A DNA stretch of 54,897 nucleotides from Smithella sp. (GTDB lineage Bacteria > Desulfobacterota > Syntrophia > Syntrophales > Smithellaceae). Both the position numbers and the translations under genes were made by a program. Below, one piece after another: positions 17,551 through 26,828 of the stretch. The notes under the pieces are model-generated. The model made no database searches, was not told where the DNA came from, and saw only the letters and a program-made list of their open reading frames with translations. The stretch is taken from positions 40,335 through 95,231 of the forward strand of contig JAGOMJ010000003.1 in NCBI GenBank assembly GCA_017993615.1, in the 5' to 3' direction. Position 1 is the first letter of the stretch; each line of letters opens with the position of its first letter.

Positions 17551-18483
17551 ATGATGAATCACAGACATCCATTACACGGCCGTTCCACGGGAATGTTTCG
17601 CAGGATTATTCTTTGCTTGGCGCTCATCCTTGCCGTAGCGTCACTGGTCGCCTGTTCTCTGATCAATACCCTCTTCCCTCCCCCCGCCAAACCCGCCAAA
17701 ATTGCCCTGGTGCTGGGCGGCGGCGGTTCCAAAGGATTCGCGCATATCGGTGTGCTGAAGGTTCTTGAAGCGCAGAAAATCCCCGTGCACATGGTCGTGG
17801 GCACAAGCGCCGGCAGTGTTGTCGGCAGTCTCTATGCGTCTGGCAAATCCGCTTTCGAATTGCAGGAAATCGCCCTGAAAATGGATAAGGATAAGATTAT
17901 TGACTACGATTGGAAAATATGGAGCGGCGGTCTGATCATCGGCGACAAACTGGAAAATTTTATCAATACGTATGTCAAAAACACACCGATTGAAAAACTT
18001 AAGATTCCTTTTTATGCCGTGGCCACCAACATTGCCACCGGTGAAGAAACGGTTTTTGCCCGCGGCAATACGGGAATGGCCGTTCGCGCCAGCTGCTCCG
18101 TTCCCGCTGTTTTCCAGCCGCTGAAAATCGGGAATAACACCTACGTGGACGGCGGTGTGGTCAGCCCGGTGGCGGTCAATGTTGCCCGTCGTAACGGTGC
18201 GGATATCGTTATTGCCGTGGATATTTCAGGAGGACTCCAAAGAACCGTTCCGGACGGCATGTTCGATTCGATCAAAAAATCTGTGGATATCATGTATTCC
18301 AAAATCGCCGAATATCAGATCAAACATGCCGACGTCGTCATCCGTCCGAACATGAAACATATCAGCTCCACCGAAATGGAAAAATTCAATGAAGCGATTC
18401 TCGAAGGTGAAAAAGCGGCCACACTGAAGCTTCCTGAATTGCAACAGATAATGGCACAATTAAAACAGGAAAGACGTCTCTAA
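17551..18483 (+). CDS. Patatin-like phospholipase lipoprotein
   Basis: 310 aa. The N-terminal signal ends in a lipobox LVAC (about residue 35), so it is a lipid-anchored envelope protein. All patatin motifs are visible: the oxyanion loop GGGGSKG near 54, the nucleophile elbow GTSAGS near 88 (Ser of the Ser-Asp dyad), and DGG near 197 with the catalytic Asp. Expected activity is acyl-lipid hydrolysis; related bacterial proteins belong to the RssA/YchK group. GAGGATC precedes the tandem ATG start. Confidence 0.92.
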   Translation: MMNHRHPLHGRSTGMFRRIILCLALILAVASLVACSLINTLFPPPAKPAKIALVLGGGGSKGFAHIGVLKVLEAQKIPVHMVVGTSAGSVVGSLYASGKSAFELQEIALKMDKDKIIDYDWKIWSGGLIIGDKLENFINTYVKNTPIEKLKIPFYAVATNIATGEETVFARGNTGMAVRASCSVPAVFQPLKIGNNTYVDGGVVSPVAVNVARRNGADIVIAVDISGGLQRTVPDGMFDSIKKSVDIMYSKIAEYQIKHADVVIRPNMKHISSTEMEKFNEAILEGEKAATLKLPELQQIMAQLKQERRL

Positions 18484-18517
18484 AGCTTTCTTTTTAGCAT
18501 TCTGCAATCGAGTATTT

Positions 18518-19291
18518 ATGATGATTATCGGCGCCCGGGCCCACAATCTTGATGAAGCCAACACCCTCAGCAAAATGCATTGCCCCTATATTGAAATATC
18601 GCTGGATGATCCCGCTGTGGTTTCGGGCTGGCTTCCTCAACTGCGGAACATCCTGAACCGGGACGGCATAACGTTTTTGGCGCATTACCCCAATGAAGAC
18701 AACCCCTTTGATGTGGCAATTCTTCGCAATACGTTTCTCCCCCGTATCGTCACCTTGATGAAATTATCTCAAAAGCTTGACATCCATAAAGCGACCATTC
18801 ACTTCTGGATTGACAAACGCCGTCTGCCTCATGATCTGATCCGCGACAAACTGGACATTCTTTCCCGTATCGTGGACTACGGCAATGATTTCGGCATTAC
18901 CGTCTGCATAGAAAATTTGAGCGAACGCGCCGACAGTTTCGCCCCCGCCTTTGACGCCATTCCCGATCTGAAAATGACGCTCGATATCGGACATGGCCAG
19001 CTGCTTTCACGGCAAAACACATCTTTTCGCTTTATTGAAGAACATTTTCCTCGCATCGCGCACGTCCACGCCCATGATAACCATGGAGGAAAAACAGTAA
19101 GTGACGACCTTCACCTCGCCCTGGGCGACGGCTCCATTGATTACAAAAGGATTTTCAAACGACTGATTGCCAAGGGATACGCCTCAACCATCACGACGGA
19201 AGTCAAACCACAGGATCTGCTCAAAAGCAAACAGCGGCTGGAGGATTGCATCCGCAGCATCACTCCTGCACAAACGGGTAACGGCTTGTGA
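18518..19291 (+). CDS. Sugar phosphate isomerase/epimerase-like TIM-barrel protein
   Basis: 257 aa. Fold features of the xylose isomerase-like/AP endonuclease 2 superfamily are visible: ENLSE near 130 (metal Glu), LDIGHGQLL near 155 (Asp and His), HAHDNHGG near 180 (His/Asp) and TTEVK near 227 (Glu). These give a plausible divalent-metal site. The substrate cannot be assigned. It follows the patatin gene by 34 nt and overlaps the 3' end of the convergent acyltransferase by 32 nt. Confidence 0.82.
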   Translation: MMIIGARAHNLDEANTLSKMHCPYIEISLDDPAVVSGWLPQLRNILNRDGITFLAHYPNEDNPFDVAILRNTFLPRIVTLMKLSQKLDIHKATIHFWIDKRRLPHDLIRDKLDILSRIVDYGNDFGITVCIENLSERADSFAPAFDAIPDLKMTLDIGHGQLLSRQNTSFRFIEEHFPRIAHVHAHDNHGGKTVSDDLHLALGDGSIDYKRIFKRLIAKGYASTITTEVKPQDLLKSKQRLEDCIRSITPAQTGNGL

Positions 19292-20504
19292 CATCCGCAA
19301 AGATCTGTCCGTTCTTTTCTTTCAGGATAACGAAGCCCGCATGAACAACCGAACTCACGTCTAAAATCGTCCCGATATTTGAACTCAGGCCAAGGGATTC
19401 CAAATCGCTCAAATGAGTCAGATTTGTCGAGTTGATGTCCGTCTCACTATTATAAGCCTTGTGATGTTGCCTGAGCACCTCAGCGTTGTATTCTATTCCG
19501 TATTCGGTCAGATAGGACAAGGCTTTGGCAAATTTTTCATTTCTGTAACCGGCAATGGTTTCTTTCAGGCGATTGGCGATTTGGGCAATGGACATGGCAT
19601 GAATTTCCTTTCTCGTAAATTCCGTCATGCTGGTAAACGTCGCATTGCCCAGATGCAGAGGGTCGATATCGGGATGCAGATCCCGCAGATTGATCCCGTT
19701 TCTTAATCTTACCTTCTCGGTATCGCGCAGGATGTGATCGTGATATTTTTTCAATAAAAATGAAATAATAATTTGATTACTGGAAATGGAACAGGTCTCG
19801 TTTTCCTGTTGGGCTGTGCGTTTCATATCCGCAAGAAATTCATCTGAAAAGAATTCCCTTCTGGTATATAATTTTTCATCTTTTTCATAATGTCCGGCCT
19901 TATCTTGAATTTCACGGCTGAGTTCGGAAAGCGACGGGAGAAATACTCTGTGGATTTTATCAGAATCAACAGGCAGCCCTTTGAATAATCTTTGAGGAGA
20001 TGGAGGCAGAAAAGGCCTGCCCTCAGTGATACACATCCAGGCATAGAGGAAAAGAAGCATGGAAATGCCGTCTGCCACCGTATGCGAACAGCTTATGCCG
20101 GCCAAAATCCCGTCTTTGACCGGAATGCCCGTAATAGCAAAAAGCGGTTCGCCCGGCAATGTTTTAACGTGGACCATCATCTTTTTAATGTCTTCAAGAC
20201 TGAGATCACGGGAAACAGCGTCAAGCGGCGGCAACTCATTCAACACGGCGCCGTCCGTACAATATTGCAATGCAAACTTGTTTTCACCGATCGCGATCAG
20301 ACGACTGGAAAAGAGATTATAATGTTCAATGGTTTTGATGATGCTTTCTTTGAGTTTCCCGATGGGAATGTCTTTCCTGTAAAAATATAAAATTTCATTC
20401 GGACTTCCGGCGATCATCCGTTCATTTTCAAGAACGGACAATGGCAGAATATTTTTGCCGTAATTTTCTTTAAGATGGGCAGTATGTTTTTCATTCATTT
20501 TCAT
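19260..20504 (-). CDS. BAHD/condensation-like acyltransferase, copy 1
   Basis: 414 aa. The HxxxD active-site motif occurs as SHTVADG (about residues 142-148), placing it in the chloramphenicol-acetyltransferase-like superfamily that includes NRPS condensation domains and BAHD transferases. A NLTHLSDLESLGL segment near 370 corresponds in position to the second BAHD motif, but the classic DFGWG is absent. A paralogue lies at 32248-33498, sharing HTVADGIS, FLYAWMCITEG and NLTHL with many flanking residues. Acyl donor and acceptor are unknown. ACGGAG precedes the ATG. Unlike copy 2, no CPPxGG peptide gene was found beside it. Confidence 0.8.
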   Translation of the reverse strand: MKMNEKHTAHLKENYGKNILPLSVLENERMIAGSPNEILYFYRKDIPIGKLKESIIKTIEHYNLFSSRLIAIGENKFALQYCTDGAVLNELPPLDAVSRDLSLEDIKKMMVHVKTLPGEPLFAITGIPVKDGILAGISCSHTVADGISMLLFLYAWMCITEGRPFLPPSPQRLFKGLPVDSDKIHRVFLPSLSELSREIQDKAGHYEKDEKLYTRREFFSDEFLADMKRTAQQENETCSISSNQIIISFLLKKYHDHILRDTEKVRLRNGINLRDLHPDIDPLHLGNATFTSMTEFTRKEIHAMSIAQIANRLKETIAGYRNEKFAKALSYLTEYGIEYNAEVLRQHHKAYNSETDINSTNLTHLSDLESLGLSSNIGTILDVSSVVHAGFVILKEKNGQIFADVTSRYPFVQE

Positions 20505-20614
20505 CGTTTCTCCGTAAATAAAATTTTAAATCCGAGCAACAACCGTTACATCCGGAACATTGAAAGTTCAATGGCTCTACTAATTAATATTCCTTATTTA
20601 TCAATTACTTAAAT

Positions 20615-21163
20615 CTATTTTATGATTCTTCGCTTTATAATCCGGTAGGCGATCAGGACAATGGCCAGGGCCGTAACCGAAAGAGACAAAATCCATTTCG
20701 TATTGGTGGCCAGCCCCGATATTGCAACCAGAACGGGCGTTGCCCGGTCAAGGTCCGCAAGGAAATAGATGTGCATCGTGTTTTCAAATAGATCGCACAG
20801 CCCCGCAATGAACGGTGTCAGAACAACCCCGTTGAATTTCGGATTGACATGGTTCATCTTAAAGGCCCGGGCGACCAGCAAACTCAGGAAAATACTGTAC
20901 CAGAGGGGGTGAAAGTAATCCAGATAGAAGTGCTGATAATAAATTCCGATTTGTCCGGACGCAATCCATCCGGACGCAATGTCCTTGAATTTATCGCTGC
21001 TGAGAGTTGTCTGGAGCATAAAGGCCTGAAGCGTGCCTATTTTATGAAAAATCGTACCGAGAATGATCTGCGATGTAAAATAAATGACGGCAAACAACGC
21101 GATGAGAAAATTGGAATCCGATTTTTTCAGCACATAATTTTCAGCCCCTGTCAATCTTCCCAT
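20615..21163 (-). CDS. Predicted membrane protein, 182 aa
   Basis: Four probable membrane helices: about residues 19-38, 75-98, 110-130 and 148-172. Charged loops separate them and a KRRIIK tail ends the protein. GGAGG lies seven bases before the ATG. No family recognised. It is upstream of acyltransferase copy 1 on the same strand with a 110-nt AT-rich gap, so co-transcription is possible but unproven. Confidence 0.75.
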   Translation of the reverse strand: MGRLTGAENYVLKKSDSNFLIALFAVIYFTSQIILGTIFHKIGTLQAFMLQTTLSSDKFKDIASGWIASGQIGIYYQHFYLDYFHPLWYSIFLSLLVARAFKMNHVNPKFNGVVLTPFIAGLCDLFENTMHIYFLADLDRATPVLVAISGLATNTKWILSLSVTALAIVLIAYRIIKRRIIK

Positions 21164-21261
21164 AATCGGCCTCCGGAGTTTTTCGATATGCTTTTGAAAA
21201 CGGAAAAAATATAATCTTATTGACGTGATCTGTCAATCACAAGCTGCCTGGATGAAACCGT

Positions 21262-22203
21262 CTATGGCGTCTTTTCGGTGCATGCCCGATAAAACTGCGC
21301 TGCTCGGTTATATTCATCAATCATGGAGGACAGCACCGCCGTTTTGCCTTTGGCTTCCCCGACGATTTTGTTGTACCAGCGGCTCTTTTCATTATATGCG
21401 TAAATTTTTTCATTGACGTTCTGAATTTTTTGAGGATCATCGTACGTGTATTTTTTATCCGTATCGATTTCTGCCTGTTGCGCGTCCAGCTCGTTTTTCA
21501 GACGGTCGAGCTGGTTTTGCAAAGCTGCGATCTGCGCCTTTTTGACTTCAATATCACGCAGGAGATCTTCCGAAGGCGCAACACAAATATTGTGCGGCGT
21601 CGGCAACGACTGCAAACCGAATATCTGGACGGCAACGTAAGTCGGCCTTCCTTTCATTTTTCCTTCCAGCACAGCCGCTCCCATTTCCCGGATGTCCTCG
21701 GAAAGCATATTGTCCCGATGTCCGGGGCTTTGCATCCACCCCTCGACGATCTTCTGATTGGAGTGAAAAACGCCCTTCCCGATATTTTCCGCGATAATCT
21801 TATAGGCATAACCGACATCTTCAGCCAGGTCCGATGCCTGCTCGCCCGTGGGAGAAACATGCGCAAAATACTGTTTTCCCAGCATATCCCTCGCTCTGGC
21901 TTCTGCGATTTGATTCAACAAGCGATTCTCCGCAAGTTCAGCAAGGCCGTTATCGGTTCGCGCCTTGTTTGTCAGACGAATAATGGATTCCGGATTCAGT
22001 TTCTCTCCGTAAACAACGGGCAGCGGAATATGATCCTGAACCCTGCTTTGCAAAGCAGCATACGATTCCCCGATGTTGTCAGCATGAAAATAATCCCGAA
22101 GCGTCGGCATATCTGTAACGGCCAGCGCAAAAACAAAACCGGCCAGCCCCATGATCACGATGAAATGTTTTTTCAAAAAATCGAATCCTGTCGGTTTCTG
22201 CAA
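21262..22203 (-). CDS. CAP (SCP/PR1)-domain protein with coiled coil
   Basis: 313 aa. A TTG start at 22203 is preceded by AAAGGATG. An N-terminal membrane anchor or signal occupies about 13-32. The CAP domain (about 70-190) shows the bacterial YkwD-like signature: LTNKARTDNGL, ARARDMLGKQYFAHVSPTG and PGHRDNML. A coiled coil (about 215-265, KKAQIAALQNQLDRLKNEL) follows. Probably exported. Biochemical roles of bacterial CAP proteins are poorly defined. Confidence 0.85.
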   Translation of the reverse strand: MQKPTGFDFLKKHFIVIMGLAGFVFALAVTDMPTLRDYFHADNIGESYAALQSRVQDHIPLPVVYGEKLNPESIIRLTNKARTDNGLAELAENRLLNQIAEARARDMLGKQYFAHVSPTGEQASDLAEDVGYAYKIIAENIGKGVFHSNQKIVEGWMQSPGHRDNMLSEDIREMGAAVLEGKMKGRPTYVAVQIFGLQSLPTPHNICVAPSEDLLRDIEVKKAQIAALQNQLDRLKNELDAQQAEIDTDKKYTYDDPQKIQNVNEKIYAYNEKSRWYNKIVGEAKGKTAVLSSMIDEYNRAAQFYRACTEKTP

Positions 22204-22297
22204 TGCTGCATCATCCTTTATTTTTATGTGAAATTATATGAAGAAAGAAAGGGAAGGTCAACCGCAGCTTGCCCCGTTCAGCGCCGTTGAAAAACCA

Positions 22298-23773
22298 TTA
22301 GTATTCAATATCAGCCGAAGCGGGAATTTCCTGCACGAACTCGACCTCGCGCGGGACTTTGTAATTGGAAAGATAGGTTTTGCAATAACGAATAATTTCT
22401 TTGTCGTCCGCGACCGCTCCCTCTTTCAGAATAACGTATGCCTTGACGATTTCACCGCGCATCAGATCTTCCTTGCCCGAAACTCTGGCGGCTTTCACCG
22501 CCGGATGCCCATTCAACACAGTTTCCACTTCAAGCGGATAAACATTAAATCCGCTCGTGATGATCATTCTTTTCTTGAGCCCGGTGATAAAAATATAACC
22601 GTCTTCATCCATCCGGCCCAGATCGCCCGTGTGCAGCCAGCCGTTTTTGATGACCGCCGCTGTGGCCGCCTCATTCTTGTAATAGCCCTGCATGACATTC
22701 TCTCCCCTGACAATCAATTCGCCGATCTGATTGCGGGGCAGTTCGCGTCCCTGATCATCCCCGATTTTAATCTCAACGCCTGTTATCGCCGTCCCGATGG
22801 ATCCCGGCTTGTAAACCTGATCGAATCGATTGAAAGAACATACGGGCGACGCTTCCGTCAGTCCATAACCTTCCAGAAGTTTCAGATTGAATTTTTCTTC
22901 AAAGACATGCATGAAATCGGCCGGCATCGCCGATCCGCCGGTGACGCAAAGCTTCAGCGAACTGGTGTCGTACCGGGAGGCTTTTTCGTAAAAAATCATT
23001 CCCATAAACAGGCGCGGTACGGCTGAAATATACGTAATTTTTTCCCTTTCTATGGAACCGAAAAGACCATCCATCGTCAGCCGGTCCATCATGACAATGG
23101 AACAGCCCGCCCGGATGGTAAGAAGCATATTGGCCGTGGCTCCGAAAGCATGAAAAAGCGGAATCAGCGCCAGCGCAACATCATCCGGCGTTCTCTGGGC
23201 AATGGATTGCGTTACAACCGCCTGTGAATATAAATTGTGATGCGTCAGCACCGCGCCCAGAGGTCTCCCCGTCAACCCGGCAGTATAGATCATAACCGCC
23301 GGATCTTCCGGCTTGATCTCCACCGGTGTGAAGGACGCTCCCTGCGACTCCGCGCCCGGAAAAGGCTGGCCTTCCGGACTTAAGGCATCGACGGCAATGA
23401 CCTGCCGGCATGTGGAAAGATTATCCTTGATTTCGTGATATTTTTTGAGCTGAGAGGATTGTGTGATTAAAATTTTCGAATCCGAATTATTCAGGAGATA
23501 AATCAATTCAGACGGGGTTGTCAGCGGATTGATGGGAACAACCACCGCCCCGTTTTTGACAATGCCGAAATAACAGAAAACAAACTCCGGGATATTGGGA
23601 AGCATAACGGTAACTTTATCGCCCTTGCCTATGCCTCGCTGCTGCATGAATCCGGCAACTTCGCCCACGGCCCGATGGAGCTGTTCGTAAGTAATATGCT
23701 GCTTGTCGCTGATCAAAGCGATGTGTTCAGCGTTTTTTTGCACCGCATCTTCGAGTAATTGAATGAGATTAAT
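22298..23773 (-). CDS. AMP-binding acyl-CoA ligase-like protein with altered motifs
   Basis: About 491 aa. ANL-superfamily architecture: AMP-binding core with GYGLTEASP (A5), HTGDLG (A7) and SGFNVYPLEVE (A8 end), then the mobile C-terminal domain. Three deviations: the P-loop reads YTAGLTGRPLG where family members have S/T-rich TTGxPKG, so the Lys is replaced by Leu; the A8 arginine position reads GLKKR instead of GRxKD; and the protein ends IPASADIEY, without the C-terminal PxxxGK catalytic lysine. Start: family members begin (M)NLIQLLE, and here that position is an ATT codon preceded by GGGGGGAGG, 10 nt away; the only longer option is a TTG inside the purine-rich region (23794). Confidence 0.75.
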   Translation of the reverse strand: MNLIQLLEDAVQKNAEHIALISDKQHITYEQLHRAVGEVAGFMQQRGIGKGDKVTVMLPNIPEFVFCYFGIVKNGAVVVPINPLTTPSELIYLLNNSDSKILITQSSQLKKYHEIKDNLSTCRQVIAVDALSPEGQPFPGAESQGASFTPVEIKPEDPAVMIYTAGLTGRPLGAVLTHHNLYSQAVVTQSIAQRTPDDVALALIPLFHAFGATANMLLTIRAGCSIVMMDRLTMDGLFGSIEREKITYISAVPRLFMGMIFYEKASRYDTSSLKLCVTGGSAMPADFMHVFEEKFNLKLLEGYGLTEASPVCSFNRFDQVYKPGSIGTAITGVEIKIGDDQGRELPRNQIGELIVRGENVMQGYYKNEAATAAVIKNGWLHTGDLGRMDEDGYIFITGLKKRMIITSGFNVYPLEVETVLNGHPAVKAARVSGKEDLMRGEIVKAYVILKEGAVADDKEIIRYCKTYLSNYKVPREVEFVQEIPASADIEY

Positions 23774-23949
23774 AGCCCTGAAACCTCCCCCCAAAATTGC
23801 CGGTCACTTAACATAACCCTGAATCATTTTTCAAGAAAATAAAAACCGGTCGCTCGCGTTTCATCCGGCGTTTTTTGTATAACAATTACCCGCAATAGTC
23901 TAATCATTTATTCATGTTTCTTCGGGTCGGCATGAATATCGGCATCGGG

Positions 23950-24573
23950 TCATCGGATAAAATTCGTCCATATGTGTTCTTCCGGCTCCGGCCGGACAAT
24001 TCCCGCTTTCCGTCCCGCGGCGATGGATTTTAAAAGCCAGGCCATGTTTTGCCCCAGCGTCCGCATGATCTGCAAACCTTCGAGATCCTGCAAGACTTCT
24101 TCCGGCGTGTTGCCGTGAACCATGTTCCAGTACTGCGACGAGACCACCGGCATGTTGCTGATGGTAAAATATTTATTGAGCTGATCAAAGGCGGCGGTTG
24201 CCCCTCCCCGGCGGCAACTGACAACGGCCGCGCCCGGTTTATAGGCAAAGACATCGCTGCCTGCAAAAAAACACCGGTCCAGAAATGATGTAATAAATCC
24301 GGAAGCCCCCGCGTAATGCACGGGAGAGCCGAAGACAAAACCGTCCGCCTCGGCCGCTTTACCGATTGCAACGTTGACGGCATCATCATCGAAGATGCAC
24401 TTCCCCGTCTCCGAACATTTCCCGCAGGCCGTACACCCTCTGATCGGTTTATTGCCGACGTAGAATATTTCCGCGTCGATATCCTGTTTTTTTAATGCCT
24501 TTGCCACCTCGGAAAGAGCGGCATAAGTGCATCCCTTCTTGTTGGGACTGCCGTTGATCAATAATACGTTCAT
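23950..24573 (-). CDS. Iron-sulfur flavoprotein (NADPH-dependent FMN reductase family)
   Basis: 207 aa. Flavodoxin-like fold with an N-terminal FMN phosphate loop (INGSPNKKGCTYAAL, about 6-20) and the compact CxxCxxCxxxxxC motif (CTACGKCSETGKC, about 48-60), which binds a [4Fe-4S] cluster in archaeal and bacterial iron-sulfur flavoproteins. GSPVHYAGASG near 85 fits the FMN site. Likely a cytosolic electron-transfer protein typical of anaerobes. GAGGTAGG precedes the ATG. Confidence 0.9.
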   Translation of the reverse strand: MNVLLINGSPNKKGCTYAALSEVAKALKKQDIDAEIFYVGNKPIRGCTACGKCSETGKCIFDDDAVNVAIGKAAEADGFVFGSPVHYAGASGFITSFLDRCFFAGSDVFAYKPGAAVVSCRRGGATAAFDQLNKYFTISNMPVVSSQYWNMVHGNTPEEVLQDLEGLQIMRTLGQNMAWLLKSIAAGRKAGIVRPEPEEHIWTNFIR

Positions 24574-24860
24574 TTTACCTACCTCTTCTTTTAATGAACA
24601 TCATCCGATACGCTTTGTGTCTGAATACGATTATTTTTCTTTTTTTCATACTAAGCCAATCTTTCAAAAAATACAATGAGCCATTCGAAAAGATTGTTTT
24701 TTTCTTCCCCTGTCCGGTTTCCAATGCACAAAATGACAATTCTTCCTCATGATTAAACGTGAAAACCTATATAATTTCATCCTATTTCCTTTCTTTTTTT
24801 TAAGCCTCCGGGCGGTTGTCATTTGTCCCCGCCCATCTACAAATCCCCGGATTTAACCCG

Positions 24861-24889
24861 TTGACAAAATGACCGGCAGTTTCTATACT
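24861..24889 (+). promoter_or_regulatory. Near-consensus sigma-70 promoter of the acyl-CoA dehydrogenase
   Basis: TTGACA (24861-24866), 17-nt spacer, TATACT (24884-24889). It is among the best promoters in the window and suggests high expression. The start codon follows at 24947 after a short AT-rich leader. Confidence 0.7.
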
Positions 24890-24946
24890 TTCGATTATGT
24901 TTGTTCGGATATAAACATAAAGTTCAATCAAGAAGGAGAAACAAAC

Positions 24947-26776
24947 ATGGCATCAAATTTTTTGTATTCCACTCGTGAACAGAAGTTCATCCTGAAAGAA
25001 TGGCTAGATCTGTCCAAGGTCTTTGGAGCGGGACGTTTCCAGGGCGGCTACAGCGTTGATGATATAGATTCCATCCTCGAAAACGCGATGAAAATAGCCA
25101 AACTGTCGATAGCCCCCACCAGCGACGACGGCGACAACCTCCATGCCGTCTACAAGGACGGTAAAGTTACGACACCCGAATCCTATAAAAAAGGCTATTG
25201 GGCCATTCAGGAAAACGGCCTCGGCAGCAGCAACGCCGACCACACCGACCCCAGTTCCATGCCGCTGTGCGTGATGGGGGGCACCAATGAGTATCTGGCG
25301 GCAGCCAACGCCTCATTGGGACCCTATGCCATGGCGACCACCGGTTCCGCCGGCCTGATCCGCGACTTCGGCAGTGAAAATATTAAGAATATCTTCCTGC
25401 CTAAGATGTTTTCCGGTCAGTGGTCCGGCACCATGGACCTGACCGAACCCAACAGCGGCTCCGACGTCGGCGATATCACCACCAAGGCGACCCCCACTGA
25501 TGAACCCGGCATCTACAATATTACGGGCACAAAATGTTTCATCACCGGCGGCGATCAGGACATCACCGAAAACATCATCCACCTGGCGCTTGCCCGAATT
25601 GAAGGCTGCGTCTCGGGAACCAAGGGCATCTCCCTGTTTGTTGTTCCCAAGTACTGGCCGGACGCCAACGGCGAAAAGGGCGAGTTCAACGACGTCAACT
25701 GCGGCGGCATCGAACACAAGATGGGTTTGCGAGGCTCGGCAACAGCCATCGTTAATTTCGGCGAGGACAACAAATGCCGCGGGTATCTTCTCGGCGATCC
25801 CCCCGTTGACGGCAGGGGACAGGGCATGGCCCAGATGTTCCAGATGATGAATGAAGAACGCACGGTCACCGGTCTTGCCGCCATGTCTGCGGCAACCGTC
25901 GCTTACAACAACGCCTGCGCGTATGCGGCCGGCCGTATTCAGGGCCGCCAACTCACCAATCCCAAGGCGGGCAGAGTCCCCATCATCAACCACGAAGACG
26001 TCCGCCGCATGCTCATGTTCCAGAAATCCATTACGGAAGCCTCCCGCGCCATGATTGCCTTCTCCTACTACTGCATGGATATCGCGGAGAATACTAAGGA
26101 CGAGAACGAACGCAAGCTGGCCAAGGCATACATTGAGGTCAACATCCCCATCGTCAAGGCCTGGTGTTCGGACATGGCGTTCCTTTCCATCTCCGAAGCC
26201 ATGCAGTGCTACGGCGGCTACGGTTTCTCGGAAGAGTACCCCATCGCCCAGCAGCTCCGTGACTGCCGAATTTATCCGATCTGGGAAGGCACCAATTACA
26301 TCCAGTCCATGGATCTTATCGGACGCAAGTGGATGATGGCCGGAGGCCAGGTTTTTGCGACGTGGCTCGGCGAAATCGATAAATTCGTTCAGGCCAACAA
26401 AGCCAATGCCGTGCTGGGTGCGCAGGTCGCTCTTTTAGAAGAATCGCTGAACACTTACAGGGAAATTCAAAATACCATGGCCGGCTATCTGGGCCAGGGC
26501 AAACTGGGCATGATCGGCTTTTTCGCCACCCGCATCCTGCACGCCACAGGGTATATCTACGGCGCAAAACTTCTGCTCGAACAAGCGCTGATCTGTCAGA
26601 AAAAGGCTGATGAACTTGGCAAAGAACACTTTGAATATCCGTTTTATGCGGGCAAGGTGGCATCCGCCAAATTCTTCTGCCATAACATCCTGCCTGTGGT
26701 TAGTACGATTTTGAGAGTAATTAAGGAAGGCGACAACTCCGTTATGGAAGTTCCGGAAACGACTTTTGCGGTGTAA
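24947..26776 (+). CDS. Acyl-CoA dehydrogenase, long form (FadE5-like)
   Basis: 609 aa, longer than the 380-aa short-chain type and similar in size to FadE5-type enzymes with an extended C-terminus. The flavin/substrate motifs TMDLTEPNSGSDVG (about 162-175) and KCFITGGDQDI (about 195) are present. The EEYPIAQQLRDCRIYPIWEGTN region places the catalytic Glu near residue 447. It would oxidise acyl-CoA to enoyl-CoA with FAD, passing electrons to an ETF. AAGGAGAA lies eight bases before the ATG, and codon use is rich in C-ending codons, as expected of a highly expressed gene. It is monocistronic, with a strong terminator at 26793-26828. Confidence 0.95.
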   Translation: MASNFLYSTREQKFILKEWLDLSKVFGAGRFQGGYSVDDIDSILENAMKIAKLSIAPTSDDGDNLHAVYKDGKVTTPESYKKGYWAIQENGLGSSNADHTDPSSMPLCVMGGTNEYLAAANASLGPYAMATTGSAGLIRDFGSENIKNIFLPKMFSGQWSGTMDLTEPNSGSDVGDITTKATPTDEPGIYNITGTKCFITGGDQDITENIIHLALARIEGCVSGTKGISLFVVPKYWPDANGEKGEFNDVNCGGIEHKMGLRGSATAIVNFGEDNKCRGYLLGDPPVDGRGQGMAQMFQMMNEERTVTGLAAMSAATVAYNNACAYAAGRIQGRQLTNPKAGRVPIINHEDVRRMLMFQKSITEASRAMIAFSYYCMDIAENTKDENERKLAKAYIEVNIPIVKAWCSDMAFLSISEAMQCYGGYGFSEEYPIAQQLRDCRIYPIWEGTNYIQSMDLIGRKWMMAGGQVFATWLGEIDKFVQANKANAVLGAQVALLEESLNTYREIQNTMAGYLGQGKLGMIGFFATRILHATGYIYGAKLLLEQALICQKKADELGKEHFEYPFYAGKVASAKFFCHNILPVVSTILRVIKEGDNSVMEVPETTFAV

Positions 26777-26792
26777 AACCGAGGTTCATCAG

Positions 26793-26828
26793 GAGGGACG
26801 GGCGTTCTCCCCGTCCCTCTTTTTTTTC
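26793..26828 (+). terminator. Rho-independent terminator after the acyl-CoA dehydrogenase
   Basis: GAGGGACGGG (26793-26802) pairs with CCCGTCCCTC (26810-26819), followed by a run of nine T. A strong intrinsic terminator. Confidence 0.9.
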
